Source: T3SED10-260 sp035363255
GTDB lineage: Bacteria > Caldisericota > Caldisericia > UBA6126
Assembly (NCBI GenBank): GCA_035363255.1
Contig: DAOSES010000013.1
Span: 3,530-67,529, forward strand
Length of the DNA: 64,000 nucleotides
Direction: 5' to 3'
Made by a program: the position numbers and the translations under genes. This document shows, piece after piece, positions 44,093-53,732 of the stretch. Position 1 is the stretch's first letter. Each line of letters opens with the position of its first letter. The notes beneath the pieces were generated by a model. It was not told where the DNA came from. It saw only the letters and a program-made list of their open reading frames with translations, and did not search any database.

Positions 44093-45427
44093 TTAATAAT
44101 TGATGTATTGGTCAAATTCTGCAGGATTGGGATAGTTGTTGGGAAGTTCGGCTTCTTTAACTTTCTTGCTTATCCATTCTCTTACAAGTTCTTTGGAGAT
44201 GATGGGTTGGAGAAATTCCTGATCTTGATTTAGCGCTTCCATGGCTTCATAGAGGTTGCGTGGGATGCGTTCATTGCTGTTTATCATCGAGGGATTCTCG
44301 GGGTCAATCTGCTTTTCGATACCATCTATACCCGCCATAAGCAATGCTGTCAGGGTATAGTAGGGATTGGCTGTGGCATCGCCAGTGCGAAATTCGAAAC
44401 GAGTTTCTTCCAGACGAGTGTAGGCTGGGATGCGGATTGCAGCATTTCTGCTTGATTTGGCGAAAGATTTATCTTGTGGAGCTTCATAGCCCGAAACCAG
44501 ACGCTTGTAGGAGTTGGTACTGGGGTTGCTAAAAGCCATAATAGCTCCAAGATGCAACAAAATACCTCCCATAAACTGCATACCTAATGTGCTTAAATGG
44601 TAGGGGGCATGAGGATCATAAAAAAGAGAGTGTCCTTTTTCGTCGGTTAAGTACATGTGTAAATGCATCCCTGATCCGGGAAGCCCATACATGGGTTTGG
44701 GCATAAAGTTGGCTTGCAATTGAAATTGGTGGGCTACGTTGCGTACAATATGCTTGGACTGAAGTATTGCGTCTGCTGCTTTATCCAATGGAAGAAAATC
44801 CAATTCAATCTCACATTGCCCAGGTTGACCTACTTCGTGATGGTGGTATTTTACGGGGATGTTCCAGGTTTGGAGTTCCTGAACCATGTGCATTCGGATT
44901 TCTGCGTAGCTGTCAAAAGGGGTGGAGGCATGATAAGCTTTGGCTTTGTTGATAAGCACTTCATCGCTTTCAATCTGAACGTAATTGTCAAGAGGATCTG
45001 TGGAAAATTCGCTATGATTGAAGATATAAAACTCTAATTCGGGTAGCACCATGAGTTGATGGGCCAACTTTTTGCTTCTAAGGTGTTCAAGGGCTTTTTG
45101 CATCATACTCCGTGGGTCAAAAGGGAAAAGTTCGGGACCAAGAGACCCCCCAGGGAAACAGCCGATATGACCCAGACAAGTACAGGTGGGAATTTCGCAG
45201 AAAGTATTGCTTTGAAGAGTTTCTAAGTCAGGAATCACCACTAAATCGGATTTTGTAACTTCGGCATAATGTAGATTGGAAGCATCAAAACCAATACCCT
45301 GCGCCAGGACTTCTTCGTTAACATACGAAGTGGGGAGAGATATGGTTTTAAGTTTTCCAAAAAAATCAGAAAGTTGGATATCGAGGAAAGCATAATTGCT
45401 CTTCAACTCGCTCATCTTCTTATGCAA
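44093..45427 (-). CDS. glnA: Glutamine synthetase, type I
   Basis: The 444-aa protein has the GSI order of motifs: LPELEFYIF (metal glutamate), YHHHEVGQPGQCEIEL, the ATP/metal histidine box GSGMHLHMYL, NPSTNSYKRLVSGYEAP and the late RLEETRFEFRTGDATANPY. The start is TTG at 45427, six bases after AGGAGG. It has its own leader with a perfect inverted repeat. A NPYYTL end is present, as in GSI-alpha; I see no clear adenylylation motif. It may work with the P-II-like proteins at 8508-9246, but these are far away. Confidence 0.95.
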   Translation of the reverse strand: MHKKMSELKSNYAFLDIQLSDFFGKLKTISLPTSYVNEEVLAQGIGFDASNLHYAEVTKSDLVVIPDLETLQSNTFCEIPTCTCLGHIGCFPGGSLGPELFPFDPRSMMQKALEHLRSKKLAHQLMVLPELEFYIFNHSEFSTDPLDNYVQIESDEVLINKAKAYHASTPFDSYAEIRMHMVQELQTWNIPVKYHHHEVGQPGQCEIELDFLPLDKAADAILQSKHIVRNVAHQFQLQANFMPKPMYGLPGSGMHLHMYLTDEKGHSLFYDPHAPYHLSTLGMQFMGGILLHLGAIMAFSNPSTNSYKRLVSGYEAPQDKSFAKSSRNAAIRIPAYTRLEETRFEFRTGDATANPYYTLTALLMAGIDGIEKQIDPENPSMINSNERIPRNLYEAMEALNQDQEFLQPIISKELVREWISKKVKEAELPNNYPNPAEFDQYINY

Positions 45428-45442
45428 ATCAAACCTCCTCAG

Positions 45443-45463
45443 GCGATATCATCCAGATATCGC
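45443..45463. repeat. Inverted repeat in the glnA leader
   Basis: GCGATATC (45443-45450) and GATATCGC (45456-45463) form a perfect 8-bp stem with a 5-nt loop. It lies a few bases upstream of the glnA ribosome site and next to an AT-rich -10-like element. It may be an operator for a nitrogen regulator or an mRNA hairpin. It does not match the GlnR or NtrC consensus. Confidence 0.55.
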
Positions 45464-45532
45464 TTATAATTACCTTAAAGTATATGGTTTATAAATAACA
45501 AATAAAGTGCCTTTGAAATAATGCTTAATAAT

Positions 45533-45560
45533 TTGAATTAATGCCACATTGTGATAAAAT
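45533..45560 (+). promoter_or_regulatory. gyrB promoter
   Basis: TTGAAT (45533-45538), a 16-bp spacer and TAAAAT (45555-45560) with a TG extension form a good sigma-70-type promoter 50 bp before gyrB. Confidence 0.55.
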
Positions 45561-45609
45561 GGAATGTTGTTTTTTACGGATGTATTTTTATTATTTGGAG
45601 TGAAAATGA

Positions 45610-47526
45610 ATGAGTAATGAAGAATTAAAAAAAAATGATTACATGGCCTCCAGTATTAAAGTGCTGGAGGGATTGGAAGCCGTACGAAAGCGTCCAGCCA
45701 TGTATATCGGATCTACCGACAGTCGGGGTCTCAATCATCTAGCCCTGGAAGTTATCGACAATAGTATCGATGAAGCCATGGCTTCCTATTGTGATCATGT
45801 ACGAGTCCGTTTGATTGAACCAGATGTTCTATCCATCGAAGATAATGGTCGTGGAATTCCGGTAGATATTCATCCCCAGCTTGGAATATCCGGAGTTGAG
45901 GTGGCACTCACCAAGCTCCATGCTGGCGGAAAATTTGATGCAAAAAGCTACAAAGTTTCAGGTGGCTTACACGGAGTCGGTATCTCTGTTGTCAATGCTC
46001 TCTCTGAGTGGTTGGTGGCAGAAGTACGACGGGATGGAAAGTTATACCAGCAAACATATGCACGAGGTATTCCCCAGGGTCCCCTCGAAATCATAGGAGA
46101 CGCAGAACAAAACGGAACTACCATCAAATTCAAACCAGATGCAGATATATTCGAAACCACTTCCTTCGATTTACCCTTTTTAATGAACCGTCTCAAAGAA
46201 TTAGCCTTTCTCAACAAAAATCTGCGTATCGAGTTTATCGATCAAACAACCGATACTACCACTCATTTTCATTATGAAGGTGGTATCCAGGAATATATCC
46301 TTCACATCAACGAAGGCAAAAATATCGTCCCCGAACAACCTGTCTACGTAATACGGCAAGACGAAGACTTTTTTGCAGAAATAGCCTTTTGCTACAACAA
46401 CACCTTTGGCGAAACAGTGTATTCATATGTCAACAGCATCCACACCCGAGACGGAGGCACCCATCTTTACGGTTTCCGTGCCGCTCTTCTCCAGGTGATC
46501 AACGAAAAAGCCAATCTTCTCAAATACAACAAAGATGTCACCAAAAAAGAGCTGTTCAATAGCGATGATGTCAAAGAAGGTCTATCAGCCATAGTCAATG
46601 TCCGTCTTCACGATCCCCAGTTTGAAGGTCAAACTAAAGGACGGCTTGGAAATAGCTTTGTTAAAAAACGCACCGAAGAAATCGTCGTCCAGGAATTCTC
46701 TTTCCTTCTCGACAAAAACCCCGAAATTGCCAAAAAGATAATAGAGCGTTGTTTGGTAGCCAAAGATGCAAGAGAGGCCGCTGCCAAAGCCAGAGACCTC
46801 ATTCGCCGCAAGAGCTTTCTTAGCAATTCTGTGTTACCTGGCAAATTAGCCGATTGTTCCGAAAAAGATCCCGAAAAATCAGAATTATTCATCGTAGAAG
46901 GCGATTCTGCAGGTGGTAGCGCAAAACAAGGTAGAGATCGAAAAACTCAAGCTATACTCCCCCTCAGAGGTAAAATCCTAAACGTAGAAAAAGCCAATCT
47001 TGAAAAGATTCTTGGCAACGAAGAAATCAAAGCTTTGATTGCAGCCCTGGGCACAGGCATCGACAAGGAGTTTGATCCCAAAAAACTCCGCTACCACAAG
47101 ATTTTTATTATGACTGACGCTGATGTGGATGGTTCTCATATTCGAACCTTGCTCCTCACTCTGTTTTATCGATACATGTTCCCTCTTATTGAGGGCGGTT
47201 TTGTCTATATTGCCCAACCCCCCCTCTATCTCATCACCCACAATCGCAAAGAAACCTACGTTTACAACGACCGTGAACTACAAGACACCTTAAAAAACAT
47301 CTCTGGAAAATACGAGCTTCAACGATACAAAGGTCTTGGAGAAATGAGCGCCGAACAACTCTCCCGTACCACCATGAATCCTGAATATCGTGTTATCCTT
47401 AAAGTAAATGCCGACGATTTGCTGGCTTCCGAAGAAATATTCACCATTCTCATGGGTGAAAAAGTTCAACCTCGAAAAGAATTTATTCAAAAGCACGCCC
47501 ATGAAGTCACTAACATCGATATCTAA
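45610..47526 (+). CDS. gyrB: DNA gyrase subunit B
   Basis: GyrB is the ATPase subunit of gyrase. The GHKL ATP site is EVIDNSIDEAM and DNGRGIPVD, with GGLHGVGISVVNALS. The TOPRIM part has EGDSAGG and the metal box DADVDGSHIRTLLLT. The C-terminus has QRYKGLGEM. At 638 aa without a long insert it is the short, Gram-positive-type GyrB. gyrA follows 28 bp later. Confidence 0.97.
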   Translation: MSNEELKKNDYMASSIKVLEGLEAVRKRPAMYIGSTDSRGLNHLALEVIDNSIDEAMASYCDHVRVRLIEPDVLSIEDNGRGIPVDIHPQLGISGVEVALTKLHAGGKFDAKSYKVSGGLHGVGISVVNALSEWLVAEVRRDGKLYQQTYARGIPQGPLEIIGDAEQNGTTIKFKPDADIFETTSFDLPFLMNRLKELAFLNKNLRIEFIDQTTDTTTHFHYEGGIQEYILHINEGKNIVPEQPVYVIRQDEDFFAEIAFCYNNTFGETVYSYVNSIHTRDGGTHLYGFRAALLQVINEKANLLKYNKDVTKKELFNSDDVKEGLSAIVNVRLHDPQFEGQTKGRLGNSFVKKRTEEIVVQEFSFLLDKNPEIAKKIIERCLVAKDAREAAAKARDLIRRKSFLSNSVLPGKLADCSEKDPEKSELFIVEGDSAGGSAKQGRDRKTQAILPLRGKILNVEKANLEKILGNEEIKALIAALGTGIDKEFDPKKLRYHKIFIMTDADVDGSHIRTLLLTLFYRYMFPLIEGGFVYIAQPPLYLITHNRKETYVYNDRELQDTLKNISGKYELQRYKGLGEMSAEQLSRTTMNPEYRVILKVNADDLLASEEIFTILMGEKVQPRKEFIQKHAHEVTNIDI

Positions 47527-47554
47527 AATGAATGTAAACCAAGGAGCACTATAA

Positions 47555-50008
47555 ATGTCGAATAAAGATCCCCATTATTTTGAACTCGGAGAAACCATCG
47601 TTGATGTTCCTCTAGAGTCAGAAATGAAAAAATCCTACCTTGAATACGCCATGAGTGTTATCATTGGTAGGGCCTTACCCGATATTCGAGACGGGCTCAA
47701 GCCTGTGCATCGAAGAATTTTGTTTTCCATGCTTGAAATTGGCAACTTACCCAACAAACCCTTCAAAAAGTCTGCAAAAATAGTCGGTCAAGTACTTGGT
47801 AACTACCACCCCCACGGAGAATTCTCGATTTATGACTCCATTGTGCGTATGGCACAAGAGTTTTCCCTGCGATACCCCCTGGTAGAAGGTCACGGAAACT
47901 TTGGTTCTATCGATGGCGATTCCCCTGCGGCTATGCGATATACCGAAGTGCGCTTATCCAAGATCAGCCTTGAGTTGCTTGATGAGATCAACCAAGAAAC
48001 TGTATCTTTTATGGACAACTTTGATGCAACTGCTCAAGAGCCCACCTATCTCCCCTCCAAAATACCCAATCTCTTGCTCAATGGCTCCAGCGGTATTGCA
48101 GTTGGTATGGCCACCAACATCCCTCCTCATCATCTTGGCGAAATAATAGACGGTCTGGTGCTCTTGATCGATAAATCCGATTGCACAGTAGATGATTTGA
48201 TGGGTGTCATCAAGGGTCCTGACTTCCCTACAGGCGGAAGAATTGCGGGAAGCGCAGGTATTCGAAGCTACTTTGAAACCGGTCGCGGTAGCATACGCCT
48301 TCAGGGTATTGGACACGTAGAAGAAGAAAATCGCCACAACAACTACATCATCGACGAACTCCCTTATCAAGTCAATAAAGCCGAACTCATCAAGAAAATT
48401 GCAGAATTAGCCAAAGACAAAAAAATCCAGGGAATCACTGACCTTCGTGATGAAAGCGACCGTAATGGTATTCGTGTGGTGATCGAGCTCAAGAAAAATA
48501 TCAATCCTTTCATCTTCGAAAACCAACTTTACAAAATGACTCAATACCAAGTTAATTTTGGAGTCATTATGCTTAGTTTAGTCAATCAAATTCCACGAGA
48601 ACTGGGTATGATTGATCTGCTCAAGCATTTTATCGAACACCGTGAAACCATCATCACCAAACGCACCGAGTTTGAACTCAAAAAATCACGTGCCCGAAAG
48701 CATATTCTCGAGGGTTTGCGTATCGGCATCCAAAATATCGATCGCGTCATCGAAATCATCCGATCAGCAGAAGACCCACAAGAAGCCAAAGCCTCCCTGA
48801 TTGAAGCTTTTTCTCTTACTGAGCCTCAGGTAGGAGCCATTCTTGATATGTCTTTAAGCAAACTCACCAACCTTGAGAACAAACGTATTGAGGATGAAAC
48901 AGAAAAGCTATCTCAATATATTCAATCCCTTGAGTTTATCATCGCATCACCCGAAAACCTTCGAGCTGAGATTCGAAAAGAGCTTGTAGCTATTAAAGAT
49001 CGCTACAACGACAAACGTCTCACTGAAATAGTCCCCGAAAATGGATCAGGATCTCTTATGGATGAAGATCTTATCCATGACGACAAAGTAGTAGTCATAA
49101 TCACCAAAGATGGCTATATCAAGCGAATGAAATCAGAAGCCTACAAAACCCAGACCCGAGGGGGCAAAGGCAACAAGATCACCATGAAAAAGCCCGACGA
49201 CGAGATAAAAGACATTTTCTGCTCTTCCAATCATCAGCATATCCTCTTTTTCACTAATTTGGGTAAAGTTTATTCCAAGAAAATCTATCTCATCCCTGAA
49301 GCAGATCGCACCCAAAAAGGCACCCCCCTATCCTATATGCTTCCCTTGGATGCCGAAGAATTTGTCTGCACTGCCATATCCTTCCCAGAGTTCAAAGCCA
49401 GCCAGTCCTTCATTATGGTCACCGAAAAGGGGATAGTGAAACGAATCATGTCCAATGCCTTTGACAACATTCGAAAAACTGGAATCAGAGCCATCAAATT
49501 GCGAGAAGATGATAATCTTAAAAAAGTACGACTGATCAGCGAAAACGACATCGTATTGATCGTGACCAAAAATGGTTACGCCGTTCGCTTCGCTCCCACC
49601 TTCAGGGATATGGGTCGCAACAGCATGGGTATCAGAGGTATTCGAGTCGCTAAAGATGATCAAGTCATAGGCATGGAAATTGAAGAACCCAAGCTTGCTC
49701 TTCTTTGTCTTACTGAAAACGGATATGGAAAAGTGACTCCCTTCGAAAAATTCCGACAAACCAAACGAGGCGCCAAGGGTGTTAAAGCCATGAAAATAGA
49801 CGTGAAAACTGGTCCTATTGCTGCCTGCCGCACCCTGGACAAAAAGATGAAATTGATTATCACTACTTCCAATGGTAAAGTGATTCAGATTCAAACCCAA
49901 TCCATACCTCAATTGAGCCGTATTTCTCGTGGAGCTCGATTGATTCGAGTGGATGAAGATGATAAAGTCATAGCAGTTGCGAGAGATCTCGAAGATATTG
50001 AAGAATAA
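47555..50008 (+). CDS. gyrA: DNA gyrase subunit A
   Basis: GyrA cuts and rejoins DNA. The active tyrosine lies in AAMRYTEVRLSKI. The QRDR region contains VVGQ-like KIVGQVLGNYHPHGEFSIYDS, with phenylalanine where many species have Asp/Ser. The coiled-coil tower is RKHILEGLRIGIQNID. The six-bladed C-terminal domain has a GyrA box reading QTRGGKG, slightly different from QRRGGKG, which still supports gyrase over topo IV. At 817 aa it is full length. Confidence 0.96.
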   Translation: MSNKDPHYFELGETIVDVPLESEMKKSYLEYAMSVIIGRALPDIRDGLKPVHRRILFSMLEIGNLPNKPFKKSAKIVGQVLGNYHPHGEFSIYDSIVRMAQEFSLRYPLVEGHGNFGSIDGDSPAAMRYTEVRLSKISLELLDEINQETVSFMDNFDATAQEPTYLPSKIPNLLLNGSSGIAVGMATNIPPHHLGEIIDGLVLLIDKSDCTVDDLMGVIKGPDFPTGGRIAGSAGIRSYFETGRGSIRLQGIGHVEEENRHNNYIIDELPYQVNKAELIKKIAELAKDKKIQGITDLRDESDRNGIRVVIELKKNINPFIFENQLYKMTQYQVNFGVIMLSLVNQIPRELGMIDLLKHFIEHRETIITKRTEFELKKSRARKHILEGLRIGIQNIDRVIEIIRSAEDPQEAKASLIEAFSLTEPQVGAILDMSLSKLTNLENKRIEDETEKLSQYIQSLEFIIASPENLRAEIRKELVAIKDRYNDKRLTEIVPENGSGSLMDEDLIHDDKVVVIITKDGYIKRMKSEAYKTQTRGGKGNKITMKKPDDEIKDIFCSSNHQHILFFTNLGKVYSKKIYLIPEADRTQKGTPLSYMLPLDAEEFVCTAISFPEFKASQSFIMVTEKGIVKRIMSNAFDNIRKTGIRAIKLREDDNLKKVRLISENDIVLIVTKNGYAVRFAPTFRDMGRNSMGIRGIRVAKDDQVIGMEIEEPKLALLCLTENGYGKVTPFEKFRQTKRGAKGVKAMKIDVKTGPIAACRTLDKKMKLIITTSNGKVIQIQTQSIPQLSRISRGARLIRVDEDDKVIAVARDLEDIEE

Positions 50009-50019
50009 AGGAGTGATCT

Positions 50020-51633
50020 ATGAAAAAGCAAATGATTTCATCGGATTCTTCAGTGACGCAAACATCCAGGTTTGCAGGAATGTTTGAGGGTATCAACTCC
50101 AAAACCTCAGTAAAAACTGAAGCATTAGCCGGTATTTCCACTGCAGTATTGTCTTTCTTTGCTATACTGGGTGGAGCTTCTATCATTTCAAAAACCATCA
50201 GCTCTGATGCTTCCCTCTTTTTCACACTTGCAGCCATGGCCTTGATTGTATCAGGACTTATCACCATCTTCTTTTCCATTTACACCAAATTGCCTTTGGT
50301 CTTTACGATTTCACTGGGTATCAACACCCTGATTGCTTCCGCTATCGTAAAACAGCTCAATTTAGACTGGAGTCTTGCGCTTGGACTTTTGCTTATCGAA
50401 GGAATTCTTTTCTCTCTCTTGGTTCTAAGCCCCTTCCCCCGCAAATTTATGCGTGTTATGCCAGCTTTTTTTCAAAAAGCCTGGCCCGCATGTATTGGTG
50501 GTATCCTCGTCTCTCTTGCCCTAATCAGCGGAAAAGTCTTATCTTTCAGAGGTTCCTCTGATATTGCTCTTCTTACTTTTCGAAGCCCTGAGTTATTCTT
50601 GTTTTTTATGGGTTCTCTGGCTTCCTTCCTTCTCTTCAAAAAGAAAGGATCACGTTTTTATGCTTTGATACCTATTTTAATGGCACTCCTTGTCATGATT
50701 ATTCCCACCATTACAGGTCCAAACATGAACAAAGGTATCATCATATCTGGATCATTTTTTGTGGGCTGGCTCTTGCTCTATTCCGTACTCTATGATGCAA
50801 AAAAGAAATCAGCCTTTTTTATCTCTACTTCTCTTCTCGTGTTGGGTTTGGTTCTATCCATTGCCTTCTCGGATAAAATCCCCGATGCCATCATTCCTCC
50901 CCCCTTCAAGTGGTTTGGGGATACAGGAGTATTTTTCCTTCCTTCCCTCAGCTATCTGAAAGAGATCGTGGGCTATCCTATGGTGGCAATAAGTCGGGTA
51001 TTCGGTATGTTCAATCTAATGTGGGCTCCCCTCCTCTCTATACTTATCAGCCATTTTCTAGCCACCTGGGCCATGTTGTCCACACTCCACGACCACCTCA
51101 AAGAAAGATTTCCAGCCCAAGCTACTCAAGAAGTTGCTGAAAAGCGCATTCTGGCAGTTGAAGGCGCTTCTTCCCTTTTGGGTGCTCATTTCTGCCTGGG
51201 TAGCGGTACCCTCACCCTTGCTTCCATTTTTTCGTATGTGATGGGAGCCAAAACTGCTCTTTCCTCCATCATTTCAGGACTCAGCATGATTCTAAGCATT
51301 TTCATCCTGCCCTTTGTGTACAAATATTTTTCGCTCTATCCTGTTTCCCCTCTCCTGCTTTTGCTTGGCGCCTCACTAGTCTATCATTCTGCAAAACATT
51401 GGTTTGATCACAAAGAAGATCTCATGGCTATCTTGGCTGTGTTTATCACTGGTACCCTTAGTTGGAACCTCTATTTCGCCTTTTTTGCAGGTTTGTTGGT
51501 TTATGTTGTCCAGAAGTTAGCCCACCAAAAAAACAAGGATATTCATCCCTGGGTTTGGGCTAGCCTATGTGTTCTCTTTGTATTTGCTTTTGTACTTTCT
51601 CCAGTATCCTATATTCATTTCCTGAGCTATTAG
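50020..51633 (+). CDS. NCS2-type permease (AzgA-like), divergent
   Basis: The 537-aa protein has about 12 to 14 hydrophobic helices. The start region (SVKTEALAGISTAVLSFFAILG) matches the AzgA-type NCS2 purine permeases. The substrate box, normally around GTSTTTTYIESA, reads LGAHFCLGSGTLTLASIFSYVMGAKTAL, split here, and the DTIGT motif is replaced by ATWAMLST. So the fold is recognisable but the substrate residues have changed. A purine is possible but not supported. It starts 11 bp after gyrA. Confidence 0.7.
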   Translation: MKKQMISSDSSVTQTSRFAGMFEGINSKTSVKTEALAGISTAVLSFFAILGGASIISKTISSDASLFFTLAAMALIVSGLITIFFSIYTKLPLVFTISLGINTLIASAIVKQLNLDWSLALGLLLIEGILFSLLVLSPFPRKFMRVMPAFFQKAWPACIGGILVSLALISGKVLSFRGSSDIALLTFRSPELFLFFMGSLASFLLFKKKGSRFYALIPILMALLVMIIPTITGPNMNKGIIISGSFFVGWLLLYSVLYDAKKKSAFFISTSLLVLGLVLSIAFSDKIPDAIIPPPFKWFGDTGVFFLPSLSYLKEIVGYPMVAISRVFGMFNLMWAPLLSILISHFLATWAMLSTLHDHLKERFPAQATQEVAEKRILAVEGASSLLGAHFCLGSGTLTLASIFSYVMGAKTALSSIISGLSMILSIFILPFVYKYFSLYPVSPLLLLLGASLVYHSAKHWFDHKEDLMAILAVFITGTLSWNLYFAFFAGLLVYVVQKLAHQKNKDIHPWVWASLCVLFVFAFVLSPVSYIHFLSY

Positions 51634-51702
51634 AAAATTTTTTAATAAATTTGGGCATATATGAATTGGTTGATTTTATATGAGTAAAGGAGGATTTAGA
51701 TA

Positions 51703-51990
51703 ATGAACATCAGACCACTTGGTGATCGCGTAGTAGTAAAGCTCATCGAAGCTGAACAAACTACCAAGGGAGGTATCATCCTTCCCGATACCGCAAAAGA
51801 AAAACCCCAAAAAGCCAAAGTCCTTGCTGTAGGAACTGGCCGCATTCTTGACAATGGCACTCGGGTGCCCCTTGATGTCCGCGAAGGCGATTTAATTGTT
51901 TTTTCCAAATACGGTGGAACAGAGATTAAAATCGAAGGAGAAGACTATCTCATCGTCAACGAACGCGACATTCTTGGCGTTATTATTTAA
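51703..51990 (+). CDS. groES: Co-chaperonin GroES
   Basis: The 95-aa protein begins IRPLGDRVVVKLIEAEQTTKGGIILPDTAKEKP, split across the classic start and mobile loop. It closes the GroEL chamber. The AAAGGAGG site is strong. The 69-bp upstream gap has no CIRCE element. groEL follows 28 bp later. Confidence 0.97.
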   Translation: MNIRPLGDRVVVKLIEAEQTTKGGIILPDTAKEKPQKAKVLAVGTGRILDNGTRVPLDVREGDLIVFSKYGGTEIKIEGEDYLIVNERDILGVII

Positions 51991-52018
51991 TTAATTCACA
52001 AAGCTAAGGAGGAAAACT

Positions 52019-53638
52019 ATGGCTGAAAAAATAATTCTTTTCGGAGAAGAAGCTCGCAGAAGCCTTACTGAAGGCGTAAACAAACTGGCCAATGCGGTAA
52101 AAGTTACCCTTGGACCCAGAGGAAAGCATGTAGTTCTTGAACGTAAATTTGGATCCCCCATCATGTGCGATGATGGTGTTACTATTGCCAAAGAAATCGA
52201 ACTCGAAGATCCTTTTGAAAATGAAGGTGCTCAACTCGTAAAAGAAGTAGCATCCAAAACTGCTGATATTGCCGGCGACGGAACCACCACCGCCACCGTT
52301 CTTGCCCAGGCCATGATCAATGAAGGTGTCAAAAACGTGACTGCAGGTGCAAACCCAATCGCAATCAAACGCGGTATGGACGAAGCAGTTCGCATTGCCA
52401 TGGACGAAATCAAGAAAATTGCCAAACCCATCGAAAACAAAGAAGACATCGAAAAAGTTGGTACCATCTCATCCAAAATGCCTACTATCGGAAAATCCAT
52501 TGCTGAAGCTATGGACAAAGTAGGCAAAGATGGCGTCATCACCGTCGAAGAGCATGAAGGCTTTGACATCAAGGTTGATTTTGTTGAAGGAATGGAATTT
52601 GATCGCGGATATATGTCTCCCTATATGGTTACCGACTCAGAACGCATGGAAGCCATTCTCCGCGACCCCTATATTTTGATTACCGACAAAAAAATCTCCT
52701 CAATTCAAGACTTTTTACCCATTCTCGAAAAACTTGCCAAAGGTGGACGCCCTTTCCTTATCATCGCTGATGATATCGAAGGCGAAGCTCTTGCAACTCT
52801 CGTAGTCAACAAGATTCGCGGCACTTTCACTTGCGTAGCTGTCAAAGCCCCTGGTTTTGGCGATCGTCGCAAAGAAATGTTGGCTGATATTGCCACCCTT
52901 ACTGGCGGACAGGTCATTTCTGATGATCTGGGAGTTAAATTTGAAAGCGTTGAACTCAATATGATGGGTCAAGCCGGTCAAGTCAAGATCGACAAAGATT
53001 CCACCACTATCGTCAACGGAAAAGGCACTCAAGAAGAAATCAAAAATCGTATCGAACAAATGAAACGTCAGATAAAAGAAACCAAATCTGACTACGATCG
53101 TGAAAAACTCCAGGAACGTCTTGCCAAACTTACTGGTGGAGTTGCAGTCATTAAAGTCGGTGCTGCCACCGAAACCGAGATGAAAGAGCTCAAACATCGC
53201 GTTGAAGACGCAGTAGCAGCCACCAAGGCCGCTGTTGAAGAAGGTATTGTCCCTGGTGGCGGTACCACCCTCATCCAAATTTCCAATGCTCTTTCCAAAA
53301 TCAAGCTCGAAAATACCGATGAGCAAACTGGTATCAACATCATCATCAAAGCCCTCATTGAACCCGTCAAACTTATTGCCAACAATGCTGGAGTTGAAGG
53401 CATTGTTATCGCAGAAAAAGTCAAAACTCTCCCTATCGGACATGGATTTAATGCCGAAACCATGGAATATGTTGATATGGTGAAAGCCGGAATCGTCGAT
53501 CCTGCCAAGGTTCTTCGTACCGCTCTCCAAAATTCATGTTCTATTGCCTCTCTGATTCTGACGGCAGAATGCTCTATAGTTGAAAAAAAGGAAAAGGAAA
53601 AAGCCGCTCCCATGGCTCCACCTTACCCTGAATACTAA
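52019..53638 (+). CDS. groEL: Chaperonin GroEL
   Basis: The 539-aa chaperonin has the ATP site GPRGKHVVLER and GDGTTTATVLAQ. The apical domain starts near VEGMEFDRGYMSPY, and the equatorial return is EEGIVPGGGTTL. The tail is unusual: instead of GGM repeats it ends KAAPMAPPYPEY, proline-rich and aromatic. It is followed by a terminator at 53668-53706. Confidence 0.97.
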   Translation: MAEKIILFGEEARRSLTEGVNKLANAVKVTLGPRGKHVVLERKFGSPIMCDDGVTIAKEIELEDPFENEGAQLVKEVASKTADIAGDGTTTATVLAQAMINEGVKNVTAGANPIAIKRGMDEAVRIAMDEIKKIAKPIENKEDIEKVGTISSKMPTIGKSIAEAMDKVGKDGVITVEEHEGFDIKVDFVEGMEFDRGYMSPYMVTDSERMEAILRDPYILITDKKISSIQDFLPILEKLAKGGRPFLIIADDIEGEALATLVVNKIRGTFTCVAVKAPGFGDRRKEMLADIATLTGGQVISDDLGVKFESVELNMMGQAGQVKIDKDSTTIVNGKGTQEEIKNRIEQMKRQIKETKSDYDREKLQERLAKLTGGVAVIKVGAATETEMKELKHRVEDAVAATKAAVEEGIVPGGGTTLIQISNALSKIKLENTDEQTGINIIIKALIEPVKLIANNAGVEGIVIAEKVKTLPIGHGFNAETMEYVDMVKAGIVDPAKVLRTALQNSCSIASLILTAECSIVEKKEKEKAAPMAPPYPEY

Positions 53639-53667
53639 AAAAAAGCCCGGATAGACATACTATCTCA

Positions 53668-53706
53668 CAGGGGCGGACTCTTTTAAGGGTCCACCCCTGT
53701 TTTTTC
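53668..53706 (+). terminator. Terminator after groEL
   Basis: CAGGGGCGGACTC (53668-53680) pairs with GGGTCCACCCCTG (53687-53699) with two mismatches, loop TTTTAA, followed by a run of seven Ts. Confidence 0.9.
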
Positions 53707-53732
53707 TAAGATTATAAAAAAAGAGGAACAAC

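Noticed and set aside
49328..49912. A 194-codon minus-strand open frame
   Set aside because: It is antisense to gyrA with a mirror-frame composition.
51634..51702. CIRCE operator before groES
   Set aside because: No TTAGCACTC/GAGTGCTAA pair is present.
52715..53530. A 271-codon minus-strand open frame
   Set aside because: It is antisense to groEL, Phe/Asp-rich as expected for a mirror frame, and has no start signals.
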